A stretch of DNA of 64,000 bases from Effrenium voratum. Its lineage: Eukaryota; Sar; Dinophyceae; Suessiales; Symbiodiniaceae. Of this stretch, positions 18,735-26,834 are shown one piece after another. The notes under the pieces are model-generated. The model was not told the DNA's origin. It made no database searches and worked only from the letters and a program-made list of their open reading frames with translations. The DNA lies in the NCBI GenBank assembly GCA_963377175.1, contig CAUJNA010003242.1, forward strand, positions 147,614 to 211,613. The letters are read 5' to 3'. Each line of letters begins with the position of its first letter. Positions within the stretch are counted from its first letter, which is position 1. A program made the position numbers and the translations under genes.

Positions 18735-18790
18735 TATTTATGCGAGAAGTGATATTAAACTTTACAAATAAAAATATATAGTTTTAAAAT

Positions 18791-18815
18791 CTTGTAAAAT
18801 GTATTTAAAGAAATA
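18791..18815 (+). promoter_or_regulatory. Non-structural-class promoter box
   Basis: CTTGTAAAATG followed by TATTTAAAGAAATA, 25 nt before the ATG at 18840. Nearly the same sequence is found at 20774-20800 and 24946-24971. Confidence 0.7.
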
Positions 18816-18839
18816 TAATATAATATAATATATAATACA

Positions 18840-19121
18840 ATGAGTATTAAACCTGAAGATATGACAATAGAGCAAATAAAGGAGCAACTGGCACTATATA
18901 ACAGATTATATTATCAAAGAAGGAGACACGAAAAGGACTTTATGGACACCAAAAGGGCAAGTGCTATAAGATTTCACAGAAGAAAGAAATTAGACAAGAT
19001 GGCAGAAAATGGAGAAATTAATTTAAAAGATATTGATTATGAAAATAAACCAGAAGATTTACAGAATACAAAACCCAGAAAATATAAGGCGCAAACATAT
19101 AAAATTATAACAGTTGAATAA
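18840..19121 (+). CDS. Hypothetical basic protein (PLV)
   Basis: 93 residues, MSIKPEDMTIEQIKEQL..., with a highly basic middle (YYQRRRHEK, RFHRRKKLDK) and a probable helical N-terminus. Charge suggests nucleic-acid binding. It shares its promoter box with the replication gene at 20831 and the last gene, which argues for an early or non-structural role. No family recognised. Confidence 0.6.
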   Translation: MSIKPEDMTIEQIKEQLALYNRLYYQRRRHEKDFMDTKRASAIRFHRRKKLDKMAENGEINLKDIDYENKPEDLQNTKPRKYKAQTYKIITVE

Positions 19122-19133
19122 ATAATATTCAGT

Positions 19134-19180
19134 AAAATTTAAATATTTTAAATAATATTTATTAAAATTTAAATATTTTA
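19134..19180. repeat. AT-rich direct/palindromic repeat
   Basis: TAAAATTTAAATATTTTA occurs at about 19134-19151 and again at 19163-19180; each copy is itself nearly palindromic. It lies between the 18840 gene and the GC-rich repeat island. Confidence 0.6.
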
Positions 19181-19218
19181 ATAAATATGTGGTGCATTTT
19201 TTGGGTTTTAGGTTTTGA

Positions 19219-19415
19219 AACCCCCAGAGCGGGGGATTCGAAAACCCTGACCGGGGGGATTTGCCCAAAAATCCTTAAATTAGGTGGTGTTTAGCGGAAA
19301 CCCCCAGAGCGGGGGATTCGAAAACCCTAACCCGGGGGATTCGAAAACCCTAACCCGGGGGATTCGAAAACCCTAGCCCGGGGGATTCGAAAACCCTGAC
19401 CCGGGGGATTTGAAA
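19219..19415. repeat. GC-rich 23-bp tandem repeat island
   Basis: In an otherwise very AT-rich element, a 23-bp unit (GGGGGATTCGAAAACCCTAA+CCC) is repeated head to tail at 19311-19333, 19334-19356, 19357-19379 and 19380-19402. A partial unit follows and related units occur at 19219-19300. CCCCCAGAGCGGGGG hairpins occur at about 19221-19235 and 19301-19315. The unit contains CCCTAACCC, which resembles a telomere-type repeat. Possible origin, terminator or recombination site. Confidence 0.8.
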
Positions 19416-19460
19416 CCATAAATTTAGGAAAAATATAAAAATGGTCTAGTAGATGAATTT

Positions 19461-19796
19461 TTGGATGAGTATGACATATCAAAAGACCAGAAGAATAGAC
19501 GGGATTGTTTTAGATATATTGAAAATAATATTTCGAACACGTTAACCATATTCAAAATAATATTATCACACATTTTCAATAAGCAAGATAATGCATTTTC
19601 CAATATCCTTTTTAATGATGTAGGACAAAATATTTATAAGCACTATACAGAAAAAATAATAATAAGCGAGAGAATACAAAATATGATATTTAGATCATAC
19701 CCAAGTATCAAAGATATCAAACCGCAGACTAATAGGAGTAACCAAAAACAACAACAGTACGAAGCATATTTAAATAGTGCTGAAGATTTTGAATAA
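19461..19796 (+). CDS. Hypothetical protein lacking an ATG start (PLV)
   Basis: About 111 codons (DEYDISKDQKNRR...). The frame is open from 19428, right after the GC-rich repeats, but has no ATG until deep inside; only a TTG at 19461. The protein is Asn/Ile/Lys-rich and helical. Its stop overlaps the integrase start region. It may be the remnant of a gene whose 5' end was lost when the repeats expanded, or a leader part of the integrase gene. Family unknown. Confidence 0.4.
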   Translation: MDEYDISKDQKNRRDCFRYIENNISNTLTIFKIILSHIFNKQDNAFSNILFNDVGQNIYKHYTEKIIISERIQNMIFRSYPSIKDIKPQTNRSNQKQQQYEAYLNSAEDFE

Positions 19797-19797
19797 A

Positions 19798-20742
19798 ATG
19801 TTAAAAAATATCACCTTTATTAATATGGCAAATATTAATAAAAATGATATAATTAGTAAAATATATTATGATAAATCAGGATACGGAAGTATCACAACAA
19901 CCTATAAGGATGCTAAACAAAAGGAACAAAGCATAACCTTAAATGATGTTAAAGAATGGTTTCAAAAGAACATAGAACAGAAGAAGCAATTAAGATGCAA
20001 AAATTCATTTATTGCTCCACACCCATACTTTGAATTTCAATTAGATTTATTTTTTATTGATGACATACCCAATCAAAAATTTAAAGTAGGGATGGTTTTA
20101 ATTGATATATTTACCAGATACTCTACAGTAATACCTATCAAATCAAAACAACCACCTGACATATTAGCGGGAGTAATGGAAGGGATGCAGAAAATGAAAG
20201 GCGCACCAGAAATTATTTATAGCGACGAGGAAGGCAGTTTATATAATAAAACAGTTGAAGATTATTTCAAAGAAGAAGGAATAGAATTATACCGCACAAG
20301 AGGACATCCTAATTTTGCAGAACGTTTTATACGCACCTACAAAGATATGTTATATAAAAGGGTTGAAAAAGATGAAAAAGAAGGAAAGGAAAATATACAA
20401 TGGATAGATTATAATTTTGAAATATTAATAACTTATAATAATAAAATGGAACATTCAAGCATAGGAATGACACCAGCGGAAGCATTGAAGGAGAAAAACA
20501 ATTATAAGGTAAAAATGAAAATGGCAACCGAAGCAACCAGAACCCGTAAATATCCTGAAATTAACATAGGTAACGAAGTGAAGATTTACAGAAAGAAAGC
20601 AATAACTGAAAAAGAAAGGAGTAGCAATTGGTTACCTACAAAATATAAGGTTGAAAGGATTGAAAAAAAGTTAGGTCAAACTTATTCTTATTTGGAACAT
20701 AACACACGACCATTCTTAAGATTTGAAATTTTAAAAGTCTAA
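19798..20742 (+). CDS. Retroviral-type (rve) DDE integrase
   Basis: A 314-residue protein from ATG 19798 (MLKNITFIN); ATG 19825 is an alternative. It is expected to join the element's ends to host DNA and make the 5-bp target duplication. The catalytic core is intact: Asp83 in QLDLFF, Asp143 in YSDEEG and Glu175 in FAERFIRTYK, with a spacing of 31 residues between the last two, near the DD35E class. HSSIGMTPAEAL follows, as in retrotransposon integrases. A basic C-terminal domain ends in an SH3/chromo-like PTKYKVERI stretch. No N-terminal HHCC zinc finger is evident. Confidence 0.93.
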   Translation: MLKNITFINMANINKNDIISKIYYDKSGYGSITTTYKDAKQKEQSITLNDVKEWFQKNIEQKKQLRCKNSFIAPHPYFEFQLDLFFIDDIPNQKFKVGMVLIDIFTRYSTVIPIKSKQPPDILAGVMEGMQKMKGAPEIIYSDEEGSLYNKTVEDYFKEEGIELYRTRGHPNFAERFIRTYKDMLYKRVEKDEKEGKENIQWIDYNFEILITYNNKMEHSSIGMTPAEALKEKNNYKVKMKMATEATRTRKYPEINIGNEVKIYRKKAITEKERSSNWLPTKYKVERIEKKLGQTYSYLEHNTRPFLRFEILKV

Positions 20743-20773
20743 AAATATATAGAATTTTTATTATAAAAAGTTT

Positions 20774-20800
20774 TCTTGTAAAAAGTTATTTAAAGAAATA
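20774..20800 (+). promoter_or_regulatory. Non-structural-class promoter box
   Basis: TCTTGTAAAAAGT then TATTTAAAGAAATA, about 30 nt before the ATG of the replication gene. Confidence 0.7.
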
Positions 20801-20830
20801 TTTTTTTAATATAAATATATAGATTATAGT

Positions 20831-23800
20831 ATGAGTAAGTTTTTACAACGTAATATCAACGAGTTAAATAAACTCAAAAGAAATTCAACACAGAACGCAA
20901 ATAATGCAACTAAAAAAAGGGTTGATGAGATCGTTAAACTTTATACTGAAAGGAAGTTATCAAATGTAGCAACTGCAGAAAATTATATCAAAGGTTTAAC
21001 ATCTACTGATAAAAAGGCTTATGACAAAGCATTTCAAAAATACAAAGATAATATCAAAAAGATCAAGGATACAAAACCATTAAATGAAAGAATGGCAGAA
21101 GCAAGAGCAAATAATAAAAAGGAAGAGGGTGGTGGTGGAAAATATAGGAAAATCAAAGATAATGAATATATAGGGAGTAGAGGAAGGAAAAAAGATACAT
21201 ATTTTGTTATGTATGACCTTTATATAATTGGTGATAAAAAGAAAATGAAATCAAAACCCGCCTTTAAAGCATTTGATGAGTATTATTATCTTTGGAACTA
21301 TGAGCGATTAAGTGCTACAGTTGACATAGGAGAAGAATTTCCTAAGGAATTTATCCGCAAGAGAATTTTGAAAAAAACAGGTGTTTCGATGGATACTGAT
21401 TTTGGAGAGACGGAACAAATAAATCCAGAATTTACAAAAATAATAAAAATAATGAAACACGACGAGGAGTTTGCCAAACACATGGAACATTTAGAAAATC
21501 AGGAATATGGCTTAGATGGTATAAAAATATTGTCCGTGGAGATGATGAATAAATCAGGTAAAAAGTTTGATATATTAGCAGAAAATTTAAGAGATTCATC
21601 TAACGTATCCATTTTCCATGCATATATATACACACATTTAAAAATGAGTGAGGACACTATACGAAAGGCAATTAAACAAGGCAATTATATTAAAAATGAA
21701 TGTTGGATAAATTCATTAACTGATTTTTACAGTGATACAATCATGAATGAAAGAACCCGCAACAGACTAACCAGAGATAAAATTATTGAAATCATAGGTA
21801 GGAATGATTTTAAGGAAGTAGGAGCAACCATTCAAGAAATGGAAGCAGTATTTAAGCAGTTTAATATTCAAGTTAGAATTTTTAATTTTGTAAATGAACT
21901 TATTTACAAATATAACCCAAAAATAAGAAACCGTCATATTAAAACATTTTACGCTATGGTGAAAAATAACCATATTTATACATTAAACCACGATTTAAGC
22001 AAAATACAACAAAAACAAGTAATATCAAAACTACCCACTATAAAGGCACACACTGATTATTATATAAATGAAAGAGAGGAACCACCGCAATACAAAATGA
22101 TTAAATGTATAGATGATATACTCAAAATAAAAACTGATGATAAAACAAGGGAAGTATATTTAGTACCCGAAGATAATGATTTGGCAGAAATATTTTTCCA
22201 GTTGATAAATATTGGATATGAACCCAGAATTAAATACACAGGTATTATTGATGAAATTAGAGTCAAATTTAACAAGATAACATATATCATAAAGACTCAA
22301 AATTTAATTAAATCATCCAGCGATGGTTGGATCGCAGCAAATAATGAAACTATGTACAACAATATGAATAAAGCAATGTTTAATTTTAATAAATCTTTAT
22401 TTATTTTATCTCACAAATCTTTTTATAATGACATTGATATAAAAATATTAAACGAAACAAGGACTGTAGCACCTTCGGGATTATTATGGGATAAATTTAA
22501 TTTAATGTGTAAAACTGAAATCGATGAAAATAAGGCATTTACAAAAGGTTTCATAGATATTACTGAAATACCAGTTTTTAATCAGTTTGACAATTGGAAA
22601 GAATACAATGATGCAATTAATATTGATGAACTCCACGATCTAACATTATATTATATTGAAGTTAACTATCCGAATATACCAAATAAATACAGTATGGAAC
22701 GTATTAAACGTAAACATCTTTTGGAGGAAAGTTTAAAATTTAAATCAAAAGAAGAAGTTGAATTCATAATGACAAAAACGTTACTGGGGAATAAAGAGGG
22801 CTTAATGTTTAATAAAAAATATAATTTAGTTTATGGTAAGTTTTTAAAAAAGTTTATTAATCAATATAATATTAAAGTATTATATTATAAACAACCTTCG
22901 TTTATTCATAAAACAAACTATAAGGATATGGTTAATGAACTTTGGAAAACTACTATAGATGAAGATGATAAAAATGATGATATACTAAGTAAAAAATTAA
23001 TAGGAAATGTCAATTTTGGATTATTAGAGAAGGGAGAGGCTACCGCGCATCAAAGCATTTTGTTTAAGAGTATTGATGAAGCAATCCATTATCAAACAGA
23101 ATACGGAGGCAAAATTCATAAGTTATCACAGATAGAGGGCAAAATTCATAGGTTATCACATATAGGTACAGAAGACGAAGAGTGTAAAGAGGAGTATGAA
23201 GAAGAGTATAAATATGAAATAGATAGAGAACATATAAAAGCATCATATTATATATTAAAATTAAAGGATAAAGCAGTATTAAGAAACGGCTATAGATATA
23301 TTAAAGAACTACTCATGCAACATCATAATTTTAAAATGAACCAAGACATTTACAAATTAATAATCAACGATATTAATGTATATAGTGTGAAAACCGATGC
23401 TTTTGTAATTGATTCATACAATGTAGAGAAAGCAAAGCAATTATTAGAATTTCATAATGATATAGGAGGTTGGAAAGTTTCTGGGCGAGACAATGAAATT
23501 AATCTTCCTACTGTAAAATATGAAGTTGTTAAGAATGATCTAATAAAAATACCAGTTCATGAAAGTAAAACTATTGATATTAAAGATGAATACGACACTG
23601 ATAACATTATAGAGATTGTTAAACAGAATAACCCTATTATGATCAGGGGCGAACTACCGGGCACAGGAAAATCATATATATGTCAAAAAATGGTTGATAA
23701 AAAATATAAGGTAATATTTATTTGTCCTACTAATAAATTATTACAGGCATTCGAAGGTGAAGCAATGACTATAAATAAGTTTTTTGGAATAAACTACGGC

Positions 23801-24918
23801 GATGCAAAATTAGAACCATTTGATTTTACAGAATTTGATGTAATCGTATTTGATGAAATTTATTTCAGTAATTTAAATATATATTGGAGAATAAAACAAT
23901 TTGTAGAGCAGAATAAACACAACAAAATTATAATAGCAACGGGAGACACCAAGCAATTAAAACCAGTTCAAGAGATAACAAATACTCGAGACTATGAATT
24001 ATATACTGATAATATTATAGATAACATTTTTGAATATAATATTTTGTTAAAAGAATGTAAGAGACTTAACACACAGGAAGATAAGGATAAACTAAGAAAT
24101 ATTAAATTTGATATTTTTGAAAATAAATTACCTATTATGAAAGTTATTGAAAAATATTTCGAATATACAACTGACATAAGCAATTCTAACAACAACATAG
24201 CATTTTTAAATACAACTTGTAAAATGTCTCAAATGAAATTAGAAAATTAGAAAATAGAAAAGATGAATACGAAGTAGGCGAATTTTTAACATGTAGGGAA
24301 GATACTAAAACTAAAACATCAGTGTTTAATGTAAATTTCAAATATAAAATAGTTCATATCGGAAGCGATGGAATATTTACATTAAAGAATACCAAAACCG
24401 AAATTTTACAATCCGTAGAAGTTGCTAAAATAAGAAGCAATTTTATATTTGCATATTGCTCAACTTGTCATTCTGCCCAAGGCAGTAGCATTGATGATAC
24501 CATAACAATTTTTGATTATAACCATTTTTTGGTAAAGAATTATCCAGAATGGATATGGACTGCAATTACAAGGTGTAGAGATTTAAACAAAGTTAAATTT
24601 TATAAATATACAAAAGATATTGATGATGTATTTAATCAAAAATGTATTATGAGTTATTTTGAAAGGAAAGTATTAAATTACAAAGAACAGGACAGGAAAG
24701 CAAAAAGAACCATATCTAAAGAAGGTTATGTAAATACACAGTGGTTTTTAGACAATATAAATAATCAATGCAATTACTGCGGATGTGGTTTTACTATTGA
24801 TATGAAAAATGGTAATATAATGACAAATCTGACAGCGCAACGTAAATCAAACGAGTTGTCGCACGAACTGAATAATATTATTCCTTACTGTGTTAGGTGC
24901 AATTGTAGTTGTAAATGA
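20831..24918 (+). pseudogene. Giant replication protein: polymerase-like region + SF1 helicase + HNH-like tail, frameshifted
   Basis: The frame from ATG 20831 runs 1139 codons, then breaks. An 8-bp tandem duplication (24239-24246/24247-24254) shifts it, and the rest continues in another frame to 24918. Residues ~288-390 (NECWINSL, NNHIYTLNH) and ~720-860 (LIGNVNFGLLEKG, then VKTDAF at 853-858) resemble the divergent family-B-like polymerases of PLVs and transpovirons, KTD standing for motif C; this is tentative. An SF1 helicase follows: Walker A LPGTGKS (~942-948), FDEIYF (~1007), GDTKQLKPVQ (~1038). After the break come CHSAQGSS and AITRCRD (motifs V and VI). The end has two Cys pairs (CNYCGC, CVRCNC) around a His, like an HNH nuclease. 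Motifs V-VI would be lost as read. Confidence 0.82.
24239..24254 (+). repeat. 8-bp tandem duplication causing a frameshift
   Basis: TTAGAAAA occurs twice head to tail and creates the premature TAG at 24248-24250. One unit fewer would keep the helicase frame open across the junction. Confidence 0.85.
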
Positions 24919-24945
24919 TAATAATTTAAATAGTAATTTAATATT

Positions 24946-24971
24946 TCTTGTAAAAAGTATTTAAAGAAATA
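24946..24971 (+). promoter_or_regulatory. Non-structural-class promoter box
   Basis: TCTTGTAAAAAG then TATTTAAAGAAATA, 24 nt before the ATG at 24996. Confidence 0.7.
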
Positions 24972-24995
24972 AAAACTATATATATTATAATAGAA

Positions 24996-25538
24996 ATGGT
25001 TGAAACCGAAATCAATAATTATATCAATAAGAAATGCTACGACTGTTGCCACTTCAAAAAAGAAAATATGGAATTATACAAATTGAATTTACCTAATGGA
25101 ATAGTAAGTAATATTATTGATTATGCTTTGGGTAAAGAAGACGAATGTAGAACTTGTAGAAGATGGAGACGATATCAAAATATAATAGAAAATATGTTGG
25201 AGATTAAAAAAATAGATGAAAGAAATGTTGAAGATGCCATTTTGATATTTTTAACTGTGTATAAAATACCACCTTATAGTTATGTTAGAATATTTCTGAA
25301 AATCAGTAAGAAAAAATATGAAATGATTAAAGGTATATTGTGGATGTTGACTTGTCATTTTAGGGAAGGGTTTGATGTAAAAGAAGACATTAAAACATAT
25401 ATTGAAGGAAAAAAGTTTAATGTGAAAAATACCGTGAGAGATATTAATATTATTTTTAAAATGATGCATGAAAGAGATAAGATATATACACAATTTAATG
25501 GTCATCAATTGAATTATTATCCTGAACTTAAGTTATAA
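24996..25538 (+). CDS. Hypothetical Cys-containing protein (PLV)
   Basis: 180 residues, MVETEINNYINKK.... Cys pairs CYDCC (about 14-18) and CRTC (about 51-54) could form one zinc site. The remainder is Ile/Lys-rich and helical, with YELAP-type features absent and no membrane segment. Last gene of the element; its stop is 13 nt from the right inverted repeat. It has the shared non-structural promoter box. Family unknown. Confidence 0.6.
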   Translation: MVETEINNYINKKCYDCCHFKKENMELYKLNLPNGIVSNIIDYALGKEDECRTCRRWRRYQNIIENMLEIKKIDERNVEDAILIFLTVYKIPPYSYVRIFLKISKKKYEMIKGILWMLTCHFREGFDVKEDIKTYIEGKKFNVKNTVRDINIIFKMMHERDKIYTQFNGHQLNYYPELKL

Positions 25539-25551
25539 AATTCTATCTACC

Positions 25552-26080
25552 TAACCTTGCCCATAATATTTCTACAAAATTTATGATAAAAATATTGTAA
25601 GATAATTTATCATAATTTTTGGAATAATATTTTTGAAAATTTACTTTTTGCGAATTTATTTTTTGGAAAATTACCTCTTTTTTTGAAAATATTTTTTTTT
25701 GAAAATTTAGTTTTTGAATTATTATTATTTTTGAAGATATTTTTTTTAACAATATTATTTTTGATTTTTTTAATGAATGAGCTTAACCTTGCCCATGCAT
25801 CCTACCATCAATAACCATATCATATGAACCACCCTATACTCCTATTTCCACTCAAGCATCCTAACAATGACAAGAATGATGGAATAGAAAATGAGAAAAT
25901 GTGACTTTTTTGATGGATTTTGAGGTTGAGACTGTTATGAAATGTTTTGAGTGGAAATATGCAAAATGAATAAGGATGACGATTTGAATAGTGAAAAATG
26001 GTTGAAAAATGCCGATGTTGCGTGGGGGGGGGGGGCTACGCTAGGATACCATAAAAAGATGGGCAAGGCCCACCCTAACT
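25552..26080 (-). repeat. Right terminal inverted repeat
   Basis: Reverse complement of the left repeat (5448-6010). It ends ...CACCCTAACT. It is shorter than the left copy because of indels in the inner poly-A/T part and differs in the length of the G/C tract near 26025-26035. Confidence 0.92.
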
Positions 26081-26085
26081 TTGTG
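26081..26085 (+). repeat. Right target-site duplication TTGTG
   Basis: Identical to 5443-5447 and directly outside the right inverted repeat. Confidence 0.8.
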
Positions 26086-26190
26086 ATGCAAGAAAACCTG
26101 ACAATCAGAACCTGGGTAGGTGAAGGTTAGTACAGGCCAGTCCCAGCCACAAATGGGTCTGTCTTCTTTTTAGGCCCCCCGATGTTGGTA

Positions 26191-26236
26191 GTTTTCCTGT
26201 TGGTTGCCCTTTAAACCCACCCCAAAACGGGTATTG
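26191..26236 (+). repeat. Dispersed ~50 bp host repeat (copy)
   Basis: Pattern: GTTTTCCTGTTGGTT, CCCTTTAAACCCACCCC, AAAACGGG. Related copies at 28554-28602, 32890-32940, 40681-40738, 47811-47860, 54835-54885 and 55301-55352 share GGTTTCCCTT...CCA...AAAAGGGG(T/A)CCC..CAAA. Confidence 0.55.
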
Positions 26237-26418
26237 AGCTTCAAGAAAAGACACTGAGACACGCACACACAAATAGGTGAGGAGCTCCGCCCTGATTCTT
26301 TCCGGGTGTAACTCAGGCGATTGTTATGCAGCGCTGGTGTTAGTTGTGGCTTAATGGGCAGCCAGCCTCCAAAGGGTGCAAAGTGGCAAGGTTTTAGTCC
26401 ATTTAGTGCCAAGGTGTT

Positions 26419-26452
<34 letters not shown>

Positions 26453-26730
26453 TGTCTGTGTGTGTCTGTGTGTGTGTCTGTGTGTGTCTGTGTGTGTCTG
26501 TGTGTGTCTGTGTGTGTCTGTGTGTGTCTGTGTGTGTCTGTCTGTGTGTGTGTGTGTGTCTGTCTGTGTCTGTGTCCGTGTCCGTGTCCGTGCCTGTGCC
26601 TGTGTCTGTGTCTGTGTCTGTGTCTGTGTCTGTGTCTGTGTCTGTGTCTGTGTCTGTGTCTGTATCTGTATCTGTGTCTGTGTATGTGTTTGTGTGCGCG
26701 TTTGTGTTGGTGTGTGTGTGTGTGTCTCTG
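26419..26730. repeat. TG / TCTGTG microsatellite
   Basis: A CT run passes into TG and then TCTGTG-type repeats for about 310 bp. The long reading frames across it on both strands (Cys/Val/Leu or His/Thr repeats) are repeat artefacts. Confidence 0.95.
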
Positions 26731-26834
26731 TTTTTGCTGTGTATGTCCTTTTTTTTTTTTTTTTGAGAGGGTAGCTTTTGTGTGGCGGGGAGGGGAGGGG
26801 GTCAGGGAATCCAAATCCAAACGACACTTCGCAG

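Larger units (their letters stand above)
5448..26080. mobile_element. Integrated Polinton-like virus (PLV/Maverick), 20.6 kb
   Basis: The AT-rich block is bounded by long terminal inverted repeats and a 5-bp target duplication, and base composition changes abruptly at both edges. It encodes the PLV/Polinton core: packaging ATPase, double-jelly-roll capsid protein, penton-like protein, rve integrase and a large replication protein. It adds a lipase, an S74 fibre and GIY-YIG nucleases. No maturation protease (Ulp1-like) and no canonical protein-primed DNA polymerase B was seen. Genes run in blocks: minus 6205-7570, plus 7788-8816, minus 8846-14050, plus 14152-25538. Four genes are interrupted by single lesions. 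Confidence 0.95.

Noticed and set aside
19219..19415. CRISPR-like array
   Set aside because: Units are head to tail with no spacers and lie in a eukaryotic virus-like element; this is a simple tandem repeat.
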